Assembly (NCBI GenBank): GCA_030761205.1
Contig: JAULJL010000003.1
Span: 33,204,301-33,268,300 of the forward strand
Length of the DNA stretch: 64,000 nt
Direction: 5' to 3'
From: Fremontodendron californicum
Taxonomy: Eukaryota; Streptophyta; Magnoliopsida; Malvales; Malvaceae
The position numbers and the translations under genes were made by a program. Below are positions 25,140 to 35,900 of this stretch, piece after piece. The notes beneath the pieces are model-generated. The model did not search any database. It was not told where the DNA came from and saw only the letters and a list, made by a program, of their open reading frames with translations. Position 1 is the stretch's first letter; each line of letters begins with the position of its first letter.

Positions 25140-25350
25140 AAACCATAGCCACAACAAAGAAAAAAAATGTGTAGACAAGATCACTCCAAGATCATCATTA
25201 CCGTCATCATGGTCGTCAACATTATCGTCGTCGTCATCATCATCAATACATACTACTTACGGACAAAGAAGGAACTTATTTATGGGAGTGGGTCTTTCTC
25301 TTTCCTTATTGTAACCCCTTCCTGTAGGTGAAATTGTTGGAACCACACAA
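25140..25350 (+). repeat. copy 2 of the ATC/GTC-rich duplication
   Basis: Same block order as 23655-23880, diverged by substitutions and by loss of about 20 bp after 'catactacttac'. Confidence 0.75.
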
Positions 25351-25389
25351 CGAATAGTAGAACAAACAAACGCTAGGCATAGTAGTAAC

Positions 25390-25719
25390 TAGATCTGTTC
25401 ATAGGTCAGATCGCGGATTGAATTTTTTTTTTTGTCCAAGTTCATTCGAGTCAGGTCCAAGTCAATCCGTATAAGTCTATTTATTATTTAAAAATATAAA
25501 AATATTAAAAAATTTATTTTTATTTTTATTTTTATTTTTATATTAATATTAATATATATTTTACAATTAAATTTAAATAAAAAAATATTTTTTATTTAAT
25601 AAATAGTAATTCGGGTCAAATCGGGTTAGGTCGAATTATAAAATATCTTGTTTAAGTCCAGCCCAATACGGATCGAATCTACTAAACCGGATGAACTATC
25701 CGATTTATGGACAGATCTA
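25390..25719. mobile_element. MITE-like element, 330 bp, TAGATCTGT ends
   Basis: The ends are 'tagatctgttcataggtc' and, reversed, 'tagatctgtccataaat'. Between them lie 'tcgggtcaaatcgggt' and an AT-rich core. It is the best-preserved member of a family also seen at 10443-10695 and 63055-63360. The exact target duplication is uncertain because the ends form an 'actagatctgt' palindrome. Confidence 0.6.
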
Positions 25720-25850
25720 GTAATAACTATTTTATCTGATATTGTAATTTTTACTCTTTCCTTTTGTTTTCTTCCTACTCTTTTTTTTCAAAGTGAGGTG
25801 AAAAAAGGAAGTAAAAAGTAAATGAAATGAATCTGTATGAAGGATATAGA

Positions 25851-26885
25851 TGTTGGCAATCTTATAAGCAATTACCAATATTTCATTACTACTAAATATA
25901 AATTAAAAGATTAAAGAATAGATTACTTATCTGTAATTCCGGCAGAACAGCATATAAAAGAATACGAACAATCCAGAATGAAAAATTGACAACACTTACA
26001 AGTTAATCCGAATACAGAAAAAAGGATAATCGAGTCAAGGTTGGACCTCTGACCTTAAGACGATTATTGCCTATCTCTCAGGTGCTAACAGTATGTCGCA
26101 ATTCGTCTCCCAGGCCTCCTCGATTACGTTGCAATCAAGAGCACACTTTTAGCAACACGGCGAACCAAAAAAATGTCGATCTCTCTCACAAAAGACACAA
26201 GAAAAGACAAGAGCAGTATATAAAAAAAAATTAGGAGAAATTTTCGGTTCTTTAAAAGACAGGCACTGCTCAGGTTTATATAGAAAAACAGATGACTTTT
26301 CGGAACGGACACATCATTTGGAACAAAACTTGTTCGGCCAAATAAGCAGCTTTTGAAAATAAAAAGGTTCTTAGTTTAAACCGAACAGACAAAATTTTTA
26401 ACAAACAAAAAGGTTCGTTCCGAAAAGATACTTCTTAAACAGACAAGTCTCTTGGTTGGAGAATACTGAACCGGTTCGGTTTGGGCTGAATAAAAATATC
26501 GGTTGGGCAGTAAAAAATTAATTACTGCCCAAACCCAAACCCGACCCAGCCCGGCTCGGCGACACGCGTGTGGTCCAGCTCAAGTTGTGTAGGTCTTCAT
26601 CCACCACAAAACTTGGGTGCCCCTTAGGGCCCAACCCCTCATGGAAACAAGGCTTATAAATACCACAAGCTTATGCCTTTGTTCATCCTATGTGGGATTC
26701 CACACTAATCACTAACATCAACCAACTTTCTTCCTCTTTAAGTGGGTATAAAGAGATTAATTTCTCATTCAAACATGATATCAATTGTGTACATAAATTA
26801 TGCATCGTGTATCTACTTACGACAACCTACGTATTAGAATACGTATTTCGTATTTATACACCAAATAATATATTGATATCCAACA
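25851..26885 (-). repeat. copia 3' LTR (left), 1,035 bp
   Basis: Plus-strand ends are TGTTGGCAATC and ATATCCAACA, preceded by ATAGA. On the minus strand a purine-rich 'cattcatgtgaggga' tract lies just before the LTR start, as expected for a polypurine tract. The 26054-26885 part matches 59160-59983 directly; the first 197 bp (25851-26047) matches 58961-59157 only in inverted orientation. Confidence 0.9.
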
Positions 26886-27667
26886 ATCCCTCACATGAAT
26901 GGAAATTGTCTGATTAAAACGACGAACTGACTCGAAATATGAGAGAGTTAAACCTTGAAGAGTTATTGCATCAAGATAGGTAGCTTTTGGCTTTGAACCT
27001 TCCATAGTGAATAACTATCGGATTTACTCGGCTAACTAGTGAACATGATGTCTTGAACTATTCAGCCTTTCGTGTAAACCAAGACAATAGATATCACATA
27101 ATTCCCCTTCGAATATTTTCGGTTCTCACCATTGTGTCCATTTTGGCCCCGGACACTGCCTGGTTCTTATGAGTACTCTAGAGAATTTAGCCTGATCAAT
27201 TCTCATAGAAGTTGCCACGTTTCTTACTCATAATAGGTGATTGCTCATTAAGAGTATCCTGCAATACCCCACTTGATTATTTATCAAGCTATAAGAATCA
27301 TTAAATGCATAGCTTATCCTACCTTGCAGGCAGCACTAAATCATCATAGGAATGGATAAGAGTGTTTAACTCTTTTAGTGCTTACACACAGTTACATAAT
27401 TTAGTTATCCCTTTTGAACCTAGATCTTGGGATCTCCAGTCAGCTAGGTTGGGTTTCCACTATGTAACTTTGATTTATAGGCTTAAGACCCATTCCCCTC
27501 GATGATATACTTGCTCTCTTGTTAAAACATTTCGTAAGTGCGCTTCATTATCCTTTGATTTTTCAAAATCAATAGTGATAATTTCATTTGAGAGCAACTG
27601 TCTAACGGTATTATGTCTTCGACGAATATGTCGAGATTTACCGTATACAAACAACTTTGTGCCCTAC
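26886..27667 (-). pseudogene. copia pol end (RNase H tail) and 3' untranslated region
   Basis: From 27667 downward the minus strand reads a copia RNase H tail (GHKVVCI, then SRHIRRRHNTVRQLLS and VKSKDNEAHLRNVLTRE-like words), followed by non-coding sequence to the polypurine tract at the LTR. It continues the frame interrupted by the Athila-like insertion; the pieces join across the CCTAC duplication. Confidence 0.8.
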
Positions 27668-29162
27668 TGATGGTGACTCAATTAAGAGTTGTAAACCCAA
27701 GTGCAGGTTATGTTCAAGTAATAAATTCTCGGGTGTCCGAGGTCGAACCACAGGGAAGCGTACTAGTAAGTATAAGTTTATAAATATATATGAAAAAGAA
27801 AATAAACAAGATATTAGGGAATCAATAACAAAGAAAGTAAACAAGATATTAGAGAACAAAATAAACAAAATAACATAAAAGCAATTAAACAAAAAAAAAA
27901 TAAGAAAAGATGTTGAGGTTAGAGAATCCACTCTTGGTGTTATGCTAAGATTAATCTTGTTTTATTACACAATTGAAATCCACACATAAAGGAGGTTCCA
28001 ATCGGAAGGTTTAGCAATTCAGTCCAAATTGTCCAACGTCCATAGCATATGATATTATGTTCATTTGGTGTCCTCAAAACTCATAAAAAGAGTCCAAGCA
28101 TTCCTTATGCCAAGGTATATGTCTACAACAAATCAAGGTTATGAAACCAAGCATTTATTGTGCCATTTTCATTGTCAATAATGAATCAAGATCCCTACTT
28201 TGCAAGTATGATTTTAAACCAAAAGAAAATATTATCTATACTAGTGTTTATAAATGATAATTCATTTTAGCTCATGTTTAAGAGACTAACCTTAGCATTT
28301 ACCAAGAGCTTCACCTCATCACCTCAACAATATGATTAGCAACACATACTAAAAATGAAAAGAAATGTAAGAAGCATAAGTAAATAAAGAAAAAGAAAAC
28401 TAGAGAAAGGAAAAAAGAAGAAAACTTAGAGAAATTTTTTACAATGGCTAATATCCTACCAATGTATAATGTATCCTAATACTCATCCAAGGCCCTCTAT
28501 TTATACACATTTTGGAGAGCTAAATGACAAGAGACAAGCTTTATAAATTTCAAAGGTAGGTATAATAGGTGGGTGCATTTTTCTAACAATTTTCGTCATG
28601 TTGTATGACAATTCTGATCAGCCAGCTTGATGGTCGATTTTGTCAATGTTGGAGGCTAGATCTGATCAAATGGTCTTCTAGAAAAATATGCCCTTATCAG
28701 TTATTGATCCATAGCCGTTGGAATCAGATCATTTTCTCATGTGGATCGGAAGATATGGTCAAAATACCAAAACGGTGCAGAACAGACGTCATTACACATC
28801 AGCCAACTTGATGGTTGATTTCGGTAGGGAAAACGACTCCGTTTTAAGAAGTGTAAAACATGAAAAAGATAGATATGCCTCTTAACTTTGCACTGTCAAA
28901 GTTTCATCCTTAATGATTCGGTGAAACTCCAGATATAGCTGATATGGAAAAAGGTGTCGGAACTGGAACTGTATTGGATTTGCCCTTAATTCTTGATTTA
29001 ACCTAGTAATCTGAAATCACTCAAAGAAACTCGTGAAAAACACCAAATTACATAAAAATATAAAATATCATAAACACAATTAGACTAAGCAATAATAACT
29101 CGTATTTGACACAAAACAATAATAAAACATAACTAAAAACTATATAATTATACGAGTTATCA
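27668..29162 (-). repeat. Athila-like 3' LTR (left)
   Basis: 1,495 bp, plus-strand ends TGATGGTGACTC and GAGTTATCA. Nearly identical to 36284-37779. Open frames inside it (27657-27931) are not conserved protein and are ignored. Confidence 0.95.
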
Positions 29163-29175
29163 CACCCCCACACTT
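29163..29175 (-). other. polypurine tract of the Athila-like element
   Basis: Minus strand AAGTGTGGGGGTG directly before the LTR start TGATAACTCG, where plus-strand DNA synthesis would be primed. Confidence 0.85.
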
Positions 29176-31232
29176 AGATTGTTGCTAGTCCCTAGCAACG
29201 ACTCAATAAAATAAGAAAATCTAATCTAATCCATTTTCGTAGGAAATCACGGTGGCACTTAGCATGTGACACAAGCCTTTAAACCCCTAGGTGTCCCTAG
29301 TGGACGAGTTTAGTCTCGTGAGGGTTTGCTAGAACGATACCCACAAACATTGAAAAACTAAAATATAAGTAAACTATATACACTAAAAATATTTACTCCT
29401 AATCCTTTCAATATAAATTAGAGACAATCTTTGAACAAGTCTTATAAACTAATCAATAGCTCAAAGAATTTCACAAAAATTCATGCTTGAATGTAAATAA
29501 ATGAGTTAAGCCAATATTAACATAACATATTTCAATCAAAATAGTGCATATTCAACTTAATCTCAACCTCTCACATGGGATACTCTCATGATTTTCACTC
29601 TTTAAAGTAGTGGTAAAGTGTTTACACTCAATCAATCTCATGAAAACACTTCTACCATATGCTTGCTTGTCCACCTATTCTCCACTATTTAGATCATACA
29701 ACTTCATAAATCAAGAGGTCTTTATTCAAGGTTGTAATGGGGCCAAAGGGTTATAATGTGGTTAAAGAACAAAAGGATAAAGATATCACAAAGGTTCCAA
29801 AGAGTTCATAGAGTTTAGAGACATAATAAGATCATACAAATAAATTTCTCAAAACTCTTTACAAGTACATAGTCACATAGGCTAAATATTCATGTTGAGC
29901 CTTTGCTTCATTCTAACCAACTTTGTAACATCTTTTTCTTTACTTTAACTAGAAGTTCAAGAGAACATTTTTTTTTTTTTGAATATGGGAATGTATTTAA
30001 CAATGATCCCTTTCTTTTTCTCTTGACTTTTTCTTTTCTTTTCTTCCCCCACACTTATCTTTTGTTTCTAACCCAAATTTTCAACTAAAAATATCCCTTG
30101 TTTTTTGCAATATGTCTCAAAATATATAATCCATCTTTAGAACAAGGGTAAGGATATAAGTATATTTAGGCTAGGTGTAAGTTGTGGTTACCAATAAAAC
30201 AGCATATTTAATGTAGGCTCAAATTGGCTCACTAGTGGGGATGTTCTCTTAGAACATTAATAATGGATGGCTGTTTGGCTCTGGTTATAATCCTAATGCC
30301 TCTATCATATTCATGTTGTCACATGTATCAATATAGTCTCAAACGGTTTAAAGCAAGTTCTAGAGAATCATGTAATCATAAGAGCACTCAAGAAAGAAAT
30401 TAGATTGATTTGTATAATGCATCAATCATTATAGGCTCAAAAAGTCACAAGGATGATTATACAAGTCAGATTAAGTCTAAACATGCTTCTTTCTCAATCA
30501 ACATATCATATTAACATTGGCTCATAAAAAGGTTGACATCAAGCTCAATTCTCATGAAAATCTTCTCACTAATAAATCTGTTTTAGACTTATGCAATTCA
30601 TATCTCATCATTGTATTAAAAGGAACTAAAACACACTAAAAAATAATAATAATAAAGACTCATAAAAAAAAAAAATAGTAGACAAAAATAAAAGAAATCC
30701 TAAATCGTTCCCCCCACACTTAATTCTTACATTGTCCTCAATGTAAGTCTATTAACCCAAATGAAAGAATCATGTGTAAGAGAAAAGAACTAATAACATA
30801 AGAATAGGAATAACTAAGACTCAAAACAAAACAAACTCATGCAACCTAAATAATCCTAAAATACTAAACAAAAATTAACAAGTAAACATAAAAAGATTAA
30901 AATCAAACTGACAAGGTATGTCTCAAGTCTCCCTTACTCAGACCTTGTTCAGAATGAATACTTCTAAATGGCTTAAAACACATCAAAAAAAATTTTTTTT
31001 TTTGAAAGAAGAAATCAAATTGACAAGGTATGTCTCAAGTCTCCCTTACTCAGACCTTGTTCAGAATGAATACTTCTAAATGGCTTAAAACACATCAATT
31101 TTTTTTTTTTTTTTAAATTAGCAAAATATGTCCCTTACCCCCTACTAAAGGTAGAATTTAGGAGATATTACCTGCAGAGGTTGCTAACCACTTATTATAA
31201 CTGAGACACAACAAAAAAAATGTTAGATAATG
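29176..31232 (-). other. long 3' untranslated region of the Athila-like element
   Basis: About 2.06 kb between the LOG stop and the polypurine tract. No env-like protein, membrane segment or other conserved frame is visible on either strand. It contains poly-T tracts (29965-29976, 30985-30999, 31099-31114 on the plus strand) and a duplicated block at 30902-31098. Confidence 0.7.
30902..31098. repeat. direct duplication of about 90 bp in the 3' untranslated region
   Basis: Two copies (30902-30985 and 31015-31098) share 'gacaaggtatgtctcaagtc', 'ccttactcagaccttgttca' and 'cttctaaatggcttaaaaca'. Each is followed by an A/T homopolymer run. Confidence 0.9.
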
Positions 31233-31880
31233 TCACAAAGACAGAGTGCAATCCACTCCTTGCTCGTCCATATCTCTTTTTCTTTTTCCGAACGTTTGCG
31301 AAGCAACCGTAGCAGATAAATACTCATAAGCTTGGAGCTTTTTGAGTAAATCTTCAATGGTTGTAGCAGAAATTATGGTTCTCCTTGCCTCTGAAAACAT
31401 GAATCCATTTTCCACAGCATTATATAAATATGAAAGCAAATTACTAAAATAACCATTAATATTAAGCAAACCAATGGGTTTCTTATTTGTGACCAAAGAT
31501 GACCAAGAAGCCACGCAAGCTATTTCTTCCAATGTACCCAGACCTCCTGGTAAAGCAATGAATGCATCGGCAGAATGGTACATGATTGTCATCCGTTCAG
31601 GGATACTCCAGACTTGTATTTCCTTACCCACGGTAGGTCCACAAAAACCTGTGAATAGTTTTGGCACGATTCCTAGAACTGGACTTCTTCCGGCGTGTGC
31701 TGCTGTAGCGACTGCTCCCATTAAACCCGAACTACCGCCTCCATAAATCAACTGGATCTTTTGCTGGGCAAGTATTACTCCAACTCTTATGGCTTCATCA
31801 GCGAATATGTTATTTTTCCCTGGATAAGCACCTCCAAAGACACAAATTTTTTTAATGCGCTGGGACGAAATACTTTCCAT
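31233..31880 (-). CDS. retrotransposon-borne LOG-type cytokinin riboside 5'-monophosphate phosphoribohydrolase
   Basis: The 215-codon frame is complete, intact and intronless. LOG enzymes release active cytokinin bases from riboside monophosphates. Seen motifs: GGGSSGLMG (residues 47-55, nucleotide-binding loop), an ER pair at 95-96 leading into ADAFIALPGG, and the diagnostic PGGxGTxxE as PGGLGTLEE (111-119). Length fits plant LOG proteins. The sequence is clearly diverged from typical plant LOGs (for example IPERMTIMYHS before the active site), and a KRKRD tail follows the fold. Plant LOG genes normally contain several introns, so their absence argues for capture through RNA. It lies 360 bp after the cysteine-rich ORF. 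A pyrimidine tract ending in AG (31907-31895) and a TATA-like sequence (31917-31930) precede it. Family assignment is secure; catalytic activity is inferred. The symbol is left empty because orthology to a named LOG gene cannot be decided. Confidence 0.9.
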   Translation of the reverse strand: MESISSQRIKKICVFGGAYPGKNNIFADEAIRVGVILAQQKIQLIYGGGSSGLMGAVATAAHAGRSPVLGIVPKLFTGFCGPTVGKEIQVWSIPERMTIMYHSADAFIALPGGLGTLEEIACVASWSSLVTNKKPIGLLNINGYFSNLLSYLYNAVENGFMFSEARRTIISATTIEDLLKKLQAYEYLSATVASQTFGKRKRDMDEQGVDCTLSL

Positions 31881-31894
31881 TTTTTTTCAAGTGC

Positions 31895-31930
31895 CTGAAA
31901 GAGAATGAGTACATGGTGTAATATATAGAG
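31895..31930 (-). promoter_or_regulatory. candidate splice acceptor and TATA-like box before the LOG ORF
   Basis: Minus strand 'cattctctttcag' gives a strong pyrimidine tract and AG 14 nt before the ATG. 'cctctatatattacac' lies further upstream. Either splicing from the leader donor or internal initiation could deliver the ORF. Both readings are inference. Confidence 0.45.
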
Positions 31931-32239
31931 GACTGAGTAGTGAATCAAACAAGAGTAATAATGTCGCCGAAAGTGTATTTGACCTGTCAGAAGAAAATGT
32001 TAACCTAACAAAAGATTTTTGCGTGATTTCAGGAAGAAAATCAAAAAGAGAAGAAAAATCAACCGTAAAAGACCAATGCAAAAAAAACGAAAATAATTAC
32101 ACAAATCGAACAACACGTAAATTAAACCGAAATGAAGTTATTGCAAATCAAACCAAAAGCTGAGAAGTCATTTATTGTAGTTGTGATTGTGGCTCACATC
32201 TTCCTCTGGTTTTACGTCCAGAAACGGCTTAAACGCCTT
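31931..32239 (-). other. spacer between accessory ORFs
   Basis: Short open frames only. It is pyrimidine-rich on the minus strand towards the LOG ORF, and no conserved protein is recognised. Confidence 0.5.
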
Positions 32240-32776
32240 CTATGAGTCGAGGATATGCTTCCCATCCAGTTTTCTTACAAGCTGGCAAACAGGGTCTTTT
32301 AACATCAGATTCCCAAGATGTTGCCATTCCCTTTGGAATTGCGGCCATAAATCAAGAATTTCTCTTTGTATGTCTCCACTAGGATTCGTCTCAAGAGAAA
32401 GTTGGATATTACCCAAATTCTCCTTACTCAGTCCATCCTTAATGAATTCAATTTTATCATCTCGATTAGAGGACTGAATCCCAATAGAACGACATTTACC
32501 GTTACACGTCCATCGTGCACATTTGTGGCAATTTGAACTCATGTGCTTTGCTCGTCGCTTCTTTGCAAAAGTGCTTCTACCTGTACCTGGTAAATGCAAA
32601 ACAGGAAGATATTCATCTTCACGTACCTTGGCTTCAATTATCCAACGTATGTCTTCAGGAATCCCTTTGTGCATAAGCATTCTTAATCTTTCAAATCGAA
32701 CTTGGTAAAGCTTCAGTAAAATATTCCGAGGAAAAGGAGGAAATCGTTTCTGCAATCTTGTGAGAATATCATCCAT
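32240..32776 (-). CDS. basic cysteine-rich protein, plant-RNA-virus nucleic-acid-binding (NABP/CRP) type
   Basis: 178 codons, intact. A basic motif GRSTFAKKRRAK (residues 66-77) runs into a cysteine cluster at C83, C86, C91 and C95 (C-x2-C-x4-C-x3-C), which could bind zinc. A Gly-Arg-Ser stretch plus an arginine/lysine run directly before a CxxC pair is the signature arrangement of the small nucleic-acid-binding proteins of carlavirus-like and other flexuous RNA viruses, several of which suppress RNA silencing. The N-terminal half is helical-looking and the C-terminal half is acidic-to-mixed. The protein is longer than typical viral members, and its second cysteine pair is spaced more tightly. 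Homology is judged by motif only and is not certain; an unrelated zinc-knuckle-like protein is the alternative. AG of a candidate acceptor abuts the ATG (32778-32777). Confidence 0.55.
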   Translation of the reverse strand: MDDILTRLQKRFPPFPRNILLKLYQVRFERLRMLMHKGIPEDIRWIIEAKVREDEYLPVLHLPGTGRSTFAKKRRAKHMSSNCHKCARWTCNGKCRSIGIQSSNRDDKIEFIKDGLSKENLGNIQLSLETNPSGDIQREILDLWPQFQREWQHLGNLMLKDPVCQLVRKLDGKHILDS

Positions 32777-32820
32777 CTTGAAAAAAAATGAAAAAGAAAT
32801 TGAAAGAGAAATTTATATAC
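32777..32820 (-). promoter_or_regulatory. candidate splice acceptor and TATA-like box before the CRP ORF
   Basis: Minus strand 'gtatataaat' (32811-32820), then a pyrimidine tract ending 'ttttttttcaag' directly at the ATG. The arrangement parallels that before the LOG ORF. Confidence 0.45.
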
Positions 32821-32960
32821 AATATCAGTTTTGTGGGTAGCTGATGGAACCGACTTAAATAATCACGGAGTACCGTTATCCGCCATTTAACCGGGGTTAA
32901 AAAAATGTATTATTTTTTTTTTATTTTTTTTTTGGAAATTAGTAAAAATTATATTTACAT

Positions 32961-35900
32961 CTAGTTATTTTCAAAACAAGGATCAGAAAGAAAAACAACC
33001 TCTTCTTGAGTAACATGATTTTCCAAAAAGAGTTTGAGTCTTTGTCCATTTACCTTGAATACGTTACCATTTTGAGGATTCTCAATGTCAACTGCTCCAT
33101 AATGATACACATGCTTAACCACAAATGGGTCAGTCCATCTTGATCTCAACTTACCAGGAAATATGTGAAGTCTAGAATTATAAAGTAGAACTTTTTGCCC
33201 AACATCAAATGTTTTTCTTGAAATTAACTTGTCATGAAAGGCTTTAGTTCTTTCTTTATGAATTTTAGAATTCTCATATGCATCTTTGAATAAAGTTGGC
33301 CAGTAAAATCCACACTGTAAAATTTTTGCAGCAGTTTTCTTTGATGAAAAATGACCACCACATGCCTCGGAATGACAAAACTTAATTACACTACTTACCT
33401 CATTGTCGGGAATGCATCTTCGAAAAATCTGATCAGGACAATATTTGAACAAGTAAGGGTCATCCCAGTAGAACTTCTTTACCTCATTCAGAAACTTCCT
33501 TTTATCTTGGGGGTTCCATTGAGAAGGAATTTTTCCCAAAAAGTAATATTTTAGCTCGGATGGAAAAGGTTTTAAATCCAGCTTGGGTGGTTCAATAGTT
33601 GATGGTACAGTGACATTTGTGAGTGATGGAAGTTCCTCAAACTTTTGTTTCCAACAATGCTTATCCTGAAAAGAATTTAACAAAGAATCAGTGTGTGAAA
33701 TTTCTGAAGCATTATAAAACTCACATTCAATTAAATAAGCTTCTAAAGGATCATGGAATGTGGTAGTGGTGAGATGTTCATGAACAAGTTCTTCAATGAA
33801 ATCCACTTCATGTACTTCTGAATCATCACCAGGCTGCTTGCAAATGTTGAACACATTTAATTCTAAAGTCATATTTCCAAAAGAAATGTTCAAAATACCA
33901 TTCCTGCAATTTATCAGAGCATTAGAAGTTGCAAGAAATGGACGGCCTAATATAACAGGAATTTGAACATTTGGATTTGAAACAGGATGTGTGTCCAAAA
34001 CAATAAAATCAACAGGGAAGTAAAAATTATCAATTTGAACCAAAACATCTTCAACTATCCCTCGAGGAATTTTTACAGAACGATCAGCTAGTTGAAGTGT
34101 AATAGGTGTTTCCTTGAGTTCACCTAAACCTAACTGTTGATAAACAGAAAAAGGCAAAAGATTAACACTAGCACCAAGATCAAGCAATGCACGTTCTATT
34201 CTAGTGTTTCCAATGATGCATGAGATTGTTGGACATCCAGGATCTTTGGATTTTGGTGGAGTAAGATGCTGAATGATTGAGCTCACACTTTCCGTCAGAA
34301 ATGCTTTCTTTTGTACATTATGTTTCCTTTTAACTGTGCACATGTCCTTCAAAAATTTAGCATAAGATGGAACTTGTTTGATTGCATCCAATAAAGGAAT
34401 GTTAATCTTAACTTGTTTGAAAAGTTCATAAATTTCTGCATTTTGATTCAAATTCTTTATTGTTTGCAACCTTTGAGGAAAAGGAGCAGGATGCATACCT
34501 TTTTCTTTGTCCAAATTTTCAAGAAGTTCAGACTTACCATCATCCTTACCAATACTTTTCGGAGGGGAAGGAGGATCTTGGTCTTTTGATGGAATCTTTT
34601 TGTCAATTGCCTTTCCACTTCGAAGAGTTGTGATAGAACTGGCATTTTCCTGTTGAGTTTCATTGGAGCAAGAAACAAGACATTGAGTAGAAGGGTTAGG
34701 CTGAGGTTGAGCAGGAAACTTACCTTTTTCTTGAGTGCGTAATGAAACTGTCAATGTGGACAAGGTGTTTTTGATCTCATTGATGTCCTGTGAAGTTTGG
34801 TTATTCACATTTGCTTGTGTTTGCATGAATGCTTGCAATGTCTCTTCCAAGGTTTGTACACGTGAAGGTTGATAGGAAAAAGTGTTGCCCGGCTTTTGAG
34901 ATTGTGGTACCTGAACATGATTATTATTCCGCCAACTGAAGTTGGGATGACTTCTCCATTCAGGGTTATACGTTTCAGAGTAAGGAGAAGGAAAAGGCTT
35001 TTTAAATGTGTTTATGGAATTTACTTGATCATGCAACGCTTCTTTAAGAATGGGAATGTTTGGACATTCAGAAGTGGGGTGTCCCATGATTTCACAAATT
35101 CCACAACTTTCTTCATTTTTAACCGTTTTGACTTCTTTTACTTCTCTAAGTTCCATGGCTTCAATCTTTCTAGCCAAATTAGCTACTTTAGCTTTTATCT
35201 CATCTTCTTGACTAAAATGATATTTACCTCTGTTAGAAACAAGATTAGATCTAGTGGAACTTTCAGAGGAATTATCTGTGTGCCAGGCTTGAGAGTTATC
35301 TGCCAAATGGTCTAGGTAGTCAAAGGCTTCTTCAGGTTCTTTTTCTAGAAACTCACCGTTACACATTGTTTCAACAAATTGTTTAGTTTCGGGAGTTAAA
35401 CTTTCATAAAAGAAACTAATAAGACGCCATTTTTCAAAACCATGATGTGGACAAGAACTTAACAAATCTTTAAAACGCTCCCAGCACTGAAAAAATGCTT
35501 CATTTTGATTTTGATTGAAATTTTGAATCTGTCTTTTCAAAGCAGTAGTTTTATGTGCTGGGAAAAATTTCTTTAGAAACTCAGTTTGTAATTCTTGCCA
35601 TGTGCCAATTGTCCTTGGTTTTAAATTATGAAGCCAAATTTTTGCTTTATCTTTTAAAGAAAAAGGAAATAATTTTAGCTTGACAATTTCATTTGTACAT
35701 TGTTGGTCATTAAAGGTGACACATACATCTTCGAAGTCTTTTAGAAACGAGTAAGCACTTTCCGATTCTAACCCATGGAAATTTGGAAGCAAAGCTATCA
35801 TACCTGGTTTAAAACGAAAGTTGTTTGCATTGAGAGGAAAAATAAAACAAGAGGGTGATGAGCTTCGAGTTGGTTGCAAGTAGTCACGCATGGTGCGTAC

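Noticed and set aside
26690..26917. Open frames shared by both copia LTRs (75 codons here and at 59788-60015; 62-107 codons nearby)
   Set aside because: They lie wholly within the LTRs, differ at the ends between copies and have no recognisable domain.
31233..31880. LOG read as an ordinary chromosomal host gene
   Set aside because: It has no introns and lies inside a fully bounded LTR element (LTR pair, primer-binding site, polypurine tract, CCTAC duplication), co-oriented with gag. Insertion of the element around a gene is not possible.
29163..32961. Env-like gene expected in an Athila-type element
   Set aside because: No frame with a signal peptide and membrane segments is present; the place is taken by the CRP and LOG ORFs.
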